DNA of 45,866 bases, taken from positions 1 to 45,866 of the forward strand of contig JBFEUI010000005.1 in assembly GCA_041547565.1 (NCBI GenBank), written 5' to 3'. The notes below the pieces were generated by a model. That model searched no databases, was not told the origin of the DNA, and was given only the letters and a program-made list of their open reading frames with translations. The position numbers were made by a program, and so were the translations under genes. This DNA comes from JBFEUI01 sp041547565. GTDB taxonomy: Bacteria > Pseudomonadota > Gammaproteobacteria > Thiohalomonadales > Thiohalomonadaceae. Positions 1-7,630 of the stretch are shown here, piece by piece. Every line of letters starts with the position of its first letter. Position 1 is the first letter of the stretch.

Positions 1-1
1 G

Positions 2-1303
2 GCGGTACAGTTCCACGACGGCTTTACCGAGGCGCACTACCGCGCCTGGGCGGAGCGCAGCAATGCCTCCGGCAACCCGCTGTCGCTCTATTTCCATATC
101 CCGTTTTGCGACACCGTCTGCTTCTATTGCGGCTGCAACAAGGTGGTCACCAAGGATCGCAGCCGTGCCTCGCCGTATCTTGATCGCGTGTTCCGCGAGC
201 TGGAGCTGCAGGGACAGCTGTTCGGCCGTGAGCGCAAGGTGGACCAGTTGCACTGGGGCGGCGGCACGCCCACCTTCATCAGCCACGATGAGATGCGAGC
301 GCTGATGGATAAGACCCGTGCCGAGTTTAACCTGCACGATGATGACCGCGGCGAGTACTCCATCGAGATCGACCCGCGCGAGGTCAAGACCGACACCATT
401 GCCCTGTTGCGTGAACTGGGCTTCAACCGCATGAGTCTCGGGGTGCAGGATTTCGAGCCGGCAGTGCAGCAGGCGGTCAACCGCATCCAGTCCGAGGATC
501 AGACCCTGGGCGCGCTGGATGCGGCGCGGCGCGAGGGCTTCAAGTCGATCAGCGTGGACCTGATCTACGGCCTGCCGTTCCAGAGTGTGGAGAGTTTTGG
601 CCGCACCCTGGACCGCATTATCGACATCTCCCCTGACCGTTTGTCGGTGTTCAACTATGCCCACCTGCCGGAGCTGTTCAAGCCGCAGCGCCGCATCAAT
701 GCCGAGGAGTTGCCGGCGCCGCAGGAGAAGCTCGATATCCTGCAACTGAGCATCGAAAAGCTGACTGTCGCCGGGTATGTTTATATCGGCATGGACCACT
801 TTGCCAAGCCCGATGACGAACTGGCGGTGGCGCAGCGTGACGGCACGCTGTATCGCAACTTCCAGGGCTACTCCACCCATGCCGATTGTGATCTGATCGG
901 TATCGGCAGCACCTCCATCAGCCAGGTGGGGGACTGCTACAGCCAGAATCTCAAGTCGCTGGAGGACTACTACGCCAGCATCGATGCCGGCAAGCTGCCG
1001 GTGTTCCGCGGCATCGAACTGGATGCCGACGACAAACTGCGCCGCGATGTGATCACGCGGCTGATCTGCCACTTCACGCTGGAGAAGGCCGCCATCGAAA
1101 AGCGCTACAGCATCGATTTTGATGACTACTTCAAAGCCGAGCTGTCCGAGTTGGGTGCGATGGAAAAGGACGGGCTGCTGGCGCTGGAGCAGGGTGCGAT
1201 ACATGTGCAGCCGGCGGGTAAACTGCTGATTCGCAATATCTGCATGGTGTTTGACCGTTATCTGCGCGAAAAGCAGAACCAGCGTTTCTCGAAAGTGATA
1301 TAA
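2..1303 (+). CDS. hemN: Oxygen-independent coproporphyrinogen III dehydrogenase (5' end outside window)
   Basis: A radical-SAM enzyme that oxidatively decarboxylates coproporphyrinogen III to protoporphyrinogen IX in anaerobic haem synthesis. The open frame runs in from nucleotide 2, so the N-terminus is missing; 433 residues are visible against about 457 in E. coli HemN. The radical-SAM cluster motif CDTVCFYC (CxxxCxxC), followed by GCNKVVTK, is encoded around 110-150 and matches HemN rather than HemW. The GGGTPTF segment (about 256-276) and the C-terminal HemN domain are present. It ends at a TAA before an inverted-repeat element and aroC. The ATG at 143 is internal and lies after the cluster cysteines, so it cannot be the true start. 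Identification is confident. Confidence 0.95.
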   Translation, partial: AVQFHDGFTEAHYRAWAERSNASGNPLSLYFHIPFCDTVCFYCGCNKVVTKDRSRASPYLDRVFRELELQGQLFGRERKVDQLHWGGGTPTFISHDEMRALMDKTRAEFNLHDDDRGEYSIEIDPREVKTDTIALLRELGFNRMSLGVQDFEPAVQQAVNRIQSEDQTLGALDAARREGFKSISVDLIYGLPFQSVESFGRTLDRIIDISPDRLSVFNYAHLPELFKPQRRINAEELPAPQEKLDILQLSIEKLTVAGYVYIGMDHFAKPDDELAVAQRDGTLYRNFQGYSTHADCDLIGIGSTSISQVGDCYSQNLKSLEDYYASIDAGKLPVFRGIELDADDKLRRDVITRLICHFTLEKAAIEKRYSIDFDDYFKAELSELGAMEKDGLLALEQGAIHVQPAGKLLIRNICMVFDRYLREKQNQRFSKVI

Positions 1304-1325
1304 CTCCGCTTTGGTTCATGGAATA

Positions 1326-1425
1326 AGCGCCAAGAGCGCGAAGACGCAGAGCTAAAATTATTTCTGTTATGATGAGAAAATTATCAGAGATCTTTGTGTC
1401 TCTGCGTCTTGGCGTACTTTGCGCA
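1326..1425. repeat. Intergenic inverted-repeat element, family A copy 1
   Basis: Two 26-bp arms (1326-1351 and 1400-1425) are imperfect inverted complements built from the words ACGCAGAG and CGCCAAGA. About 21 of 26 positions match, around an AT-rich centre of 48 bp. It fills the hemN-aroC gap. The same words recur in three gaps around leuD, leuB and asd. The RNA could fold as a long hairpin, but no T-run marks it as a classical terminator. Confidence 0.7.
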
Positions 1426-1453
1426 GTGAGCGACTAAGGTAAAAGAAAAAACA

Positions 1454-2548
1454 ATGTCCGGAAATACGATTGGAAAACTCTTTACCGTCACCTCCTTCGG
1501 CGAGAGCCACGGCCCGGCCATCGGCTGCATCGTCGACGGCTGCCCGCCTGGACTGGAGCTGTCCGAGGCCGACCTGCAGGGTGATCTGGACCGCCGCCGT
1601 CCCGGTACCTCGCGCCATACCACCCAGCGCCGCGAGGCGGACCAGGTGCGCATTCTGTCGGGGGTGTTCGAGGGCCGGACCACGGGCACACCCATCGGCT
1701 TGCTGATAGAGAACACCGATCAGCGTTCCAAGGATTACTCCACTATCATGGACCGTTTCCGTCCCGGCCACGCCGATTACACCTACCAGCAGAAGTACGG
1801 TATGCGCGACTATCGCGGTGGTGGGCGCTCCTCGGCACGCGAGACGGCGATGCGTGTAGCGGCCGGCGGTGTCGCCAAGAAATTTCTGGCAAGCAAGGGC
1901 ATCACGGTGCGCGGCTACCTGTCGCAGCTCGGCCCCATCGCGATCGAGGATTTCGACTGGAACGAGGTGGGCAACAACCCCTTCTTCTGTCCCGACGCCG
2001 GCAAGGTGGCGCAGATGGAGGCCTACATGGATGCGCTGCGCAAGGAGGGCAACTCCATCGGTGCGCGTGTCAACGTGGTGGCCGACGGTGTGCCGCCCGG
2101 TCTGGGTGAGCCGATTTTCGACCGCCTCGATGCGGACCTGGCCCACGCGCTGATGAGCATCAATGCGGTCAAGGGCGTGGAGATCGGCGCCGGTTTCGAC
2201 TGTATCGAGCAGAAGGGCACCGAGCACCGCGACGAGATCACCCCGGAGGGTTTTCTCTCCAACCATGCCGGCGGCATCCTCGGCGGCATCAGCTCGGGCC
2301 AGGCGATCACCGCCGCCATCGCGATGAAGCCGACCTCCTCACTGCGCCTGCCGGGGCGCAGCGTCAACCTGGCCGGCGAGCCTATCGAGGTGGTGACCGA
2401 GGGTCGTCATGATCCCTGCGTCGGTATCCGCGCCACGCCGATTGCCGAGGCGATGATGGCCATCGTGCTGACCGATCACTATCTGCGTCATCGGGCACAA
2501 AACATGGATGTTAAATCGGAAACACCAGTTATTCCGGCATCTGTTTAA
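1454..2548 (+). CDS. aroC: Chorismate synthase
   Basis: Catalyses the last shikimate-pathway step, anti-1,4-elimination of phosphate from EPSP to give chorismate, using reduced FMN. Chorismate feeds the tryptophan branch encoded later in the window. The 364-residue product has the usual length and opens with the family signature SFGESHG (GESHG at about residues 16-20). It also carries the conserved YRGGGRSSARET segment near residue 120 and the C-terminal GRHDPCVG motif. The ATG at 1454 follows an A-rich leader with only a weak ribosome-binding site. It is flanked by two unrelated inverted-repeat elements, so it is probably not tightly co-translated with either neighbour. Confidence 0.97.
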   Translation: MSGNTIGKLFTVTSFGESHGPAIGCIVDGCPPGLELSEADLQGDLDRRRPGTSRHTTQRREADQVRILSGVFEGRTTGTPIGLLIENTDQRSKDYSTIMDRFRPGHADYTYQQKYGMRDYRGGGRSSARETAMRVAAGGVAKKFLASKGITVRGYLSQLGPIAIEDFDWNEVGNNPFFCPDAGKVAQMEAYMDALRKEGNSIGARVNVVADGVPPGLGEPIFDRLDADLAHALMSINAVKGVEIGAGFDCIEQKGTEHRDEITPEGFLSNHAGGILGGISSGQAITAAIAMKPTSSLRLPGRSVNLAGEPIEVVTEGRHDPCVGIRATPIAEAMMAIVLTDHYLRHRAQNMDVKSETPVIPASV

Positions 2549-2570
2549 GTTATCTTTGACATTGAAGTTT

Positions 2571-2685
2571 AGATACAAGAGAAAAGATGCAAGATACAAA
2601 GTATTTTTATTGTGAGGGGCTCATTGAAGCCTCAGCGGTTTCTTCAAGCTCAGTAAAACAAACTTGTATCTTGTTACTTGTATCT
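2571..2685. repeat. Intergenic inverted-repeat element, family B
   Basis: The left arm (2571-2601) is made of AGATACAAG-like words and the right arm (2663-2685) of the complement CTTGTATCT repeated twice. The architecture matches family A, with short iterated words, inverted around a spacer, but the sequence is different. It occupies the aroC-MFS gap and ends 8 bases before the MFS start codon, so it may affect that gene's translation. Confidence 0.6.
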
Positions 2686-2693
2686 GAGTTGTA

Positions 2694-3830
2694 ATGCCGT
2701 ACTGGCGCCTGTCCAACTTCTACCTGTTCTACTTCGCCAGCCTGGGCGCCCTGGTGCCTTACTGGTCGCTCTACCTCAAGCACGAGGGCTACTCCGCGCT
2801 GCAAATCGGCCAGTTGATGGCGCTGATCATGGCGACCAAGATCGTCTCGCCGAACATCTGGGGCTGGATCGCCGACCACACCGGGCAGCGCATGGCGGTG
2901 GTGCGCTGGGGGGCGCTGCTTGCCGTCCTCTGTTTTGCCGGGGTGTTTATCGCCAGCGGCTACTGGTCGCTGGCTGCGGTGATGGTGCTGTTCAGCTTTT
3001 TCTGGAACGCCTCGCTGCCGCAGTTCGAGGCCAACACCCTGACCCACCTGGGCGAGCAGGCGCACCGCTACAGCAGCATCCGCCTGTGGGGGTCCATCGG
3101 CTTTATTCTCACGGTGGCGCTGCTCGGTCCGGTGCTGGACCGTTTCGGGGCCGGCGTGCTGCCACCGATTCTGCTGCTGCTGTTCGTCGGGATCTGGCTG
3201 GCCAGTCTGGTGGTGCCGGAGCGCGGCCAGCCGCCCCATGAAACCGAGCAGCTCCACCTGCTCAGCCTGTTAAAGCGTCCCGAGGTGATCGCGCTGATGA
3301 CGGTTTGTTTCCTGATGCAGGTCAGTCACGGGCCCTATTACACCTTCTACACCATCTACATGGAGGACTACGGCCACAGCCGCAGCCTGATCGGGCAGCT
3401 GTGGGCACTGGGGGTGATCGCCGAGGTGGGGATATTTCTCGTCATGCATCGCCTGGTGCCCTGGTTCGGTTTACGCAATTTGCTGCTGGCGGCGCTGCTG
3501 TTGACCACGCTCCGCTGGCTGTTGACCGGCCTCTATCCCGAGCAGATGACGGTGGTGCTGCTGGCCCAGTGCCTGCACGCGGCAAGCTTCGGGGTGTTCC
3601 ACGCCGTGGCCATTGCCCTGTTTCACCGCTACTTCACCGGCCGCCACCAGGGCAGGGGACAGGCGCTCTATAGCAGTCTCAGTTTCGGTGCAGGCGGTGC
3701 GGTCGGTTCCTACTACAGCGGCATGACCTGGGAGGCGCTGGGCGGACCGGCCACCTACTACCTTGCCGCGGTGGCGAGCTTCATCGCGCTGGCCGTCGCC
3801 TGGCGCTGGAGCGAAAGGGATGCCGCATAA
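2694..3830 (+). CDS. MFS transporter, HcaT/LacY-like (MFS_1-like) family
   Basis: An inner-membrane permease of 378 residues with about twelve hydrophobic segments and no signal peptide. The opening PYWRLSNFYLFYFASLGAL, with VPYWSLYLKHEGYS following, is typical of the MFS_1-like group that includes the E. coli phenylpropionate permease HcaT. A charged loop between segments 2 and 3 (WIADHTGQRMAVVRWG) matches the MFS loop signature. The substrate cannot be inferred; no catabolic genes are adjacent. The start at 2694 aligns with the family N-terminus, although no good ribosome-binding site precedes it. It could be transcribed from aroC, but the inverted repeat at 2571-2685 lies between them. Confidence 0.85.
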   Translation: MPYWRLSNFYLFYFASLGALVPYWSLYLKHEGYSALQIGQLMALIMATKIVSPNIWGWIADHTGQRMAVVRWGALLAVLCFAGVFIASGYWSLAAVMVLFSFFWNASLPQFEANTLTHLGEQAHRYSSIRLWGSIGFILTVALLGPVLDRFGAGVLPPILLLLFVGIWLASLVVPERGQPPHETEQLHLLSLLKRPEVIALMTVCFLMQVSHGPYYTFYTIYMEDYGHSRSLIGQLWALGVIAEVGIFLVMHRLVPWFGLRNLLLAALLLTTLRWLLTGLYPEQMTVVLLAQCLHAASFGVFHAVAIALFHRYFTGRHQGRGQALYSSLSFGAGGAVGSYYSGMTWEALGGPATYYLAAVASFIALAVAWRWSERDAA

Positions 3831-4161
3831 AAACTGAACGGACTGATACTGCGATGACGGTGTAACTCTTGAGTTTCACCCCTTCACATAGCCTCAGCGT
3901 TGCTGGTAGACTCATCCTAAATACACATAAAAAGCAAGGAAATTAATGGCACGGCATTGGAAGCTGAAACAGAGTCCCCTCCTGACTGCTAGCCGCCTGA
4001 TTTTTACACCAAAGCAATGAGGATACTGTCAGCATCCTCAAACGCAGGATACCTGCTGCTGTATCCCAATCCACCGCTACCCGATTTGTTTCATGTAATG
4101 AATCGGTATAAGGCATGAATGCCCAATTCAACATCAACTAAAAACAACCAGGGAGAAGACG
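3831..4161. other. 331-bp intergenic region with two tandem hairpins
   Basis: No convincing gene. GAGGAT (4019-4024) pairs with ATCCTC (4034-4039), and GGATAC (4047-4052) with GTATCC (4061-4066), giving two adjacent small stem-loops without T-runs. A 24-codon reading frame (3946-4020) sits just upstream and is listed separately. The region presumably carries the promoter of the gene at 4162, but I see no clear -35/-10 pair. Confidence 0.4.
3946..4020 (+). CDS. Possible 24-residue small protein
   Basis: An ATG at 3946 is preceded by AAGGA five bases upstream, a good ribosome-binding site. It opens 24 codons (MARHWKLKQSPLLTAS...) rich in basic residues, ending at TGA 4018-4020 where the first of two hairpins begins. 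A leader peptide, a stand-alone small protein or chance are all possible. There is no recognisable family, and confidence is low. Confidence 0.18.
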   Translation: MARHWKLKQSPLLTASRLIFTPKQ

Positions 4162-5070
4162 ATGCGCTATATGGTTCTTGTGATGACACTGCTGTTTTTC
4201 AGCCAGGTACAGGCCAAATCAGAGTTAAGAGTGGATTTTGATGAGGCCCAGATCAACCTGAGCACCAAGCCGGAGTCGAACTGGAATTTCATGGATGTCA
4301 ATCTCTACCTGCGCGGTGAAGGGGTAAAGCAACTGCAGTGGGTGTACAAGCCCAGCTTCAGCAGGGTGGAGACCGACCAGGGACCGGTGCCTGCCCGCAA
4401 CTCAAGCCGGGATGACAGCTATCCGAGGATCTGGCGCGTCGATTATCTCAGCGACAATGACAGAAAAAACTCAAAGCACCGTTTCTGGCAACGCACCGGC
4501 GTTCCCCCGAGAAGCGCCAGGACGCTATTTGTAGAAGGCTACACGGAGGCCTACGTGGGTGCGCCCGGTGATGTGATCGAGATCGACAACTACCTGGACA
4601 AGTCGGGCAGCACCATCCAGCACAAGCTGTTGCAGAAATACGGTATCGAGCTCTCCTTTATGACCAAGGATGACCTGATTGATATGCAGGAGAAGATAAA
4701 GGCGGAAAAACAGAAAGCCAGAAAGGAAAAACGCGAAATTGAGGACATGGGTGCCGCACTTGGTAATGCGTTTTCCGAGATATTTGTCGAGGCGTTCAAA
4801 GGTGCCTTTGGTTTCGGCGGGCACTCCGATTTGACCATCATGGCCAGTGACAAGCAGGGAAGACTGCTCAACGTGGAGTTGTATAACGACCAGGGTGAAC
4901 GCATGGAGGTGCAGAGCAGGAGCTTCTCGCACAGCAAGGAGAAGGGCACAATCAACATGGGTCTGAGCTACAAGCGCATGCTGCCGCACAGGGGCAAGCT
5001 GCGTATCTATATCGACAACGGCAACAACCTCGTGAAGGTGCCGTTCAAGCACAGCGTACAACTGCCCTAG
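4162..5070 (+). CDS. Uncharacterised secreted protein with a charged central segment
   Basis: Not recognised as a known family. The 302-residue product begins with a clear Sec signal (MRYMVLVMTLLFFSQVQA, cleavage after VQA-K), so it is probably periplasmic. Residues about 25-140 look beta-rich. Residues about 170-195 form a strongly charged helix (KIKAEKQKARKEKREIED) likely to be coiled coil, followed by a glycine/phenylalanine-rich stretch and a second beta-rich domain of about 80 residues. There is no catalytic motif and no cysteine pair. A strong ribosome-binding site (GGGAGAA) precedes the ATG. A stable hairpin and another uncharacterised envelope protein follow, suggesting a functional pair. 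Confidence 0.7.
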   Translation: MRYMVLVMTLLFFSQVQAKSELRVDFDEAQINLSTKPESNWNFMDVNLYLRGEGVKQLQWVYKPSFSRVETDQGPVPARNSSRDDSYPRIWRVDYLSDNDRKNSKHRFWQRTGVPPRSARTLFVEGYTEAYVGAPGDVIEIDNYLDKSGSTIQHKLLQKYGIELSFMTKDDLIDMQEKIKAEKQKARKEKREIEDMGAALGNAFSEIFVEAFKGAFGFGGHSDLTIMASDKQGRLLNVELYNDQGERMEVQSRSFSHSKEKGTINMGLSYKRMLPHRGKLRIYIDNGNNLVKVPFKHSVQLP

Positions 5071-5118
5071 CCAGGAACTACTGAAAGTGATGGCGAACCG
5101 CCTCATACAGCTTGGTGT

Positions 5119-5159
5119 TGTGCCCGGGTGATCAGGTATTGGGAATACACCCGGGCACA
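5119..5159. other. Strong 12-bp GC-rich stem-loop between two uncharacterised genes
   Basis: TGTGCCCGGGTG (5119-5130) and CACCCGGGCACA (5148-5159) are perfect inverted complements around a 17-base loop. No T-run follows on either strand, so it is not a textbook intrinsic terminator. It could stabilise the 3' end of the upstream message or attenuate transcription into the gene at 5208. Confidence 0.75.
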
Positions 5160-5207
5160 CAATCTATGCCAGCGGATTAACGACAATACAAATAATGGAT
5201 AATCCCA

Positions 5208-6905
5208 GTGAATGTCATGCTGCGGCCTGTACCGCTTTGTAAAATTCTTTTGTCCGTTCTCACCGGCGCGGTGTGTCTGCTTGTCGCGCAGCCGATTATG
5301 GCAGAGGCCGACCCGGTTGCCAGACAGCAGGTGCTGTTCAGCTACCTCGGTGAGCCTGTGACGTTTGCCGCGCAGGTCGAGGCAAGTTGTTACGATGAGA
5401 AGCAAAGCGAGTATATTCGCTGCCATTTTTCCCGTGATGAAAATGGCCGCTACTGGATAGACCGCCTTCCCCCCGGCCGCTACGGACTCAATGTCTCCGT
5501 CGATGAGAATGCGGCGAACCCGCCGCGCCGCCCCGGCGACTATCATCGCTATTATCAGTTCAGTGTGGGCCAACAGACGGGAAGCAAGCCGCTCAGGGTC
5601 TCCATGCAAAAGCTGATCAACATGACAGCACCGGCAGACAACAACGCTGCGGTTGACGGAATCGGCGGACCCTGCGGTAAAAAGCCTTATTTCGAGGTAC
5701 CGCTCGCAAGCATCCTGCCCGAGACGAAGGTTGAATTTGCCTGGCACCCCCTGGCACCGGATGTTATCTACCACTACACGCTGTGGAGGGCGAACTGCAA
5801 CAAGGGCGGGATGAGCCGCCTAATCTACAGACAAACCAACGCGATGCAGGTTACAGAAACACTGCCGGCCAACCGCGCGGATGAGTACTACCTGTTTCGC
5901 ATTACGGCGGTCAAAAACGGCGAGATGGTGGGGAACTTCTCACTGCACGATACCGGCGGTTCGTATATGCCGCAGTACCGCTTTCGCATCACGGACCCGC
6001 TTGGTAACCGGTATTACATCTACTATGGCCTGGCAGGCGTGTTCATTCTCGGGCTGCTTGTGTTGCGCACGAGAGTCCGTCGAATAGAGCGGCAGCAGAA
6101 AGCTGTCGTCAGCAGGGCCGGCAGCCAGACCTGGAAAAATATTTTCCTCGTCATAATGGTGCCTGCAACCGTTACCGGTGTGTATTACGGCTACGGCCAG
6201 TACCAGCAGCACCAGGCTGGGGAGGCCGAGGTAAAGGCGCGCGCAAGTCAGGAACAACGCCAGTCACACCTGCGTGCCGAGTTTGAGTTCAATGTTCCGC
6301 TACCGGACTGGTGGGACAATGTGTCCCAGCCGCGCTACCTGTTTGACACCCATAGCGACATCGTTTCGGTGTGGCCGAAGATTAATTATGCCCGGGACGG
6401 GCTCGAGTCACGGCGCGAGATTATCAAACGCTGTTATCTGTCCATCGTGGCGCATACCGACGATAATGATCTTGTGGCCTCATGTCTCAACATGATCGCC
6501 AGCCTTGAGGAGGATAGGGAGATCGTCCTCATGGCGGCGGAGTTTGGCGTTGCCCACTATTTCAACCATAAGCACAGAACAGACTATTGCGTTGGCTGTC
6601 GGCCGGGGGACAGCACAGCGGGCCTCGTTTCACGGGCAGCTTCAAACTATAACGCCAATGGTGATTACGACAGGTCGATCGAACTCATTACCCGCTTCCT
6701 GGAAGCCCGTGAAGCTGAGACGGCGCCATACAAGTTGGCGTCGCTGTATGCATCACTGGGCAATGCCTATTGGCAGAGGGGTGATCGTCGCAAGGCGGTT
6801 GAATTGCTGGAAGCGGCGAAGGTCAGGTTTGGTGACAAAAATGCTTCCGGCTATCTGCAGTATTATCTCGATCGCTACAGCCGACTTCTTTCCGGGGAGG
6901 GCTAG
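5208..6905 (+). CDS. Uncharacterised envelope protein with beta-sandwich-like N-terminus, two membrane helices and TPR-like C-terminus
   Basis: Not a recognised family. The 565-residue product has an N-terminal signal or anchor (about residues 10-32, ending PIMA). A periplasmic domain follows with a carboxypeptidase-regulatory or SpaA-like element (YWIDRLPPGRYGLNV). Two hydrophobic helices sit near residues 270-288 and 312-328, separated by a basic linker. The C-terminal region is helical, with tetratricopeptide-like repeats (GDYDRSIELI, then ASLGNAYWQRGDRRKAVELL) near residues 495-550. Cysteines cluster near residue 463 (YCVGC). The start is GTG 5208 with GGA eight bases upstream; ATG 5217 is an alternative. 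It follows the gene at 4162 and the hairpin at 5119, so co-transcription is plausible. Confidence 0.65.
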   Translation: MNVMLRPVPLCKILLSVLTGAVCLLVAQPIMAEADPVARQQVLFSYLGEPVTFAAQVEASCYDEKQSEYIRCHFSRDENGRYWIDRLPPGRYGLNVSVDENAANPPRRPGDYHRYYQFSVGQQTGSKPLRVSMQKLINMTAPADNNAAVDGIGGPCGKKPYFEVPLASILPETKVEFAWHPLAPDVIYHYTLWRANCNKGGMSRLIYRQTNAMQVTETLPANRADEYYLFRITAVKNGEMVGNFSLHDTGGSYMPQYRFRITDPLGNRYYIYYGLAGVFILGLLVLRTRVRRIERQQKAVVSRAGSQTWKNIFLVIMVPATVTGVYYGYGQYQQHQAGEAEVKARASQEQRQSHLRAEFEFNVPLPDWWDNVSQPRYLFDTHSDIVSVWPKINYARDGLESRREIIKRCYLSIVAHTDDNDLVASCLNMIASLEEDREIVLMAAEFGVAHYFNHKHRTDYCVGCRPGDSTAGLVSRAASNYNANGDYDRSIELITRFLEAREAETAPYKLASLYASLGNAYWQRGDRRKAVELLEAAKVRFGDKNASGYLQYYLDRYSRLLSGEG

Positions 6906-6979
6906 CCAGGGCTGTGGAGGGTATAGCGACTGATGAAACCGCATCCCTTGCTGGGTTTGATGGGTGTCCTGGGCACTTG

Positions 6980-7240
6980 TCACAAGTGTTTTAACATGTG
7001 TCGTGTAACCAGGGAGATCAGAAACGACTCGTAGATTGCCGCCGCAATAAATACGCCTGTTGCCGCCCAGATGGCTACTTCCATCGAGATATAACCCATG
7101 CGGTAGAGCAGGTAGTCAATAATAAGTAGAAGCACCCCGCCACTCAGCGACAGACACAACATGCGACACTTGAATGGCAGTTTGCATTCGATGTTGTCGG
7201 TAGCTTGCATGGTCTGTTTGTCTGTTACTGTCTTAACCAT
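6980..7240 (-). CDS. Small uncharacterised membrane protein
   Basis: An 86-codon frame reading MVKTVTDKQTMQATDN..., with two predicted membrane helices: one around LCLSLSGGVLLLIIDYLLY and a second around VAIWAATGVFIAAAIYESF. The open frame extends back to 7366, but ATG 7240 is preceded by AGGTG about seven bases away, and the longer N-terminus is basic, cysteine-rich and unlike a membrane protein. I therefore prefer 7240. It is divergent from the MocR-type regulator at 7631 and convergent with the gene at 5208. No family was recognised; it could be the regulator's target, which is inference. Confidence 0.55.
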   Translation of the reverse strand: MVKTVTDKQTMQATDNIECKLPFKCRMLCLSLSGGVLLLIIDYLLYRMGYISMEVAIWAATGVFIAAAIYESFLISLVTRHMLKHL

Positions 7241-7630
7241 AAGGTACACCTGAGAACTAATCCGGTTCCTATGTCGGCATGGTAGGCAGCTACGCGTGTG
7301 CGACACGAATTGCCGGTTGAAACCTTTCCGCCAATACGATTCCTCCTTTTCTTTAGTTAAGTTCATGGCTGTTACGGGATAAAGAACCGCACGGTGAAAA
7401 TTTGTGGGTGCCAGTGGGACCAGTCAGCGACAAGAGAGTTGGTCCATCGAGCAGTGACACGCTGTCCCGTCTGTTATGCAGTCGCTCGTGGATACAAGGT
7501 TTGGAGCGATGAACTATGCTTAATGGGTCCGGGCCAGTCTCACGCCGTTGACAGAACAAGTCCAAATACAGCCTGTGTGAGGATGCGTGAATACAAGGGA
7601 CAGGGCACAGGCGCGATGGAATGATGAATC
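7241..7630. other. 390-bp divergent intergenic region
   Basis: Lies between the small membrane gene (minus strand) and the MocR-type regulator (plus strand), so it should hold both promoters. A consensus-like TTGACA occurs at 7548-7553, but no good -10 sits at a suitable distance. A 76-codon frame at 7394-7624 has no ribosome-binding site or recognisable composition and is not called. Confidence 0.35.

Noticed and set aside
3943..4137. A 64-codon minus-strand frame in the 3831-4161 gap
   Set aside because: No ribosome-binding site or recognisable sequence, and convergent with nothing; probably chance.
7394..7624. A 76-codon plus-strand frame before the MocR gene
   Set aside because: No ribosome-binding site, no plausible protein composition, and it lies in a divergent promoter region.
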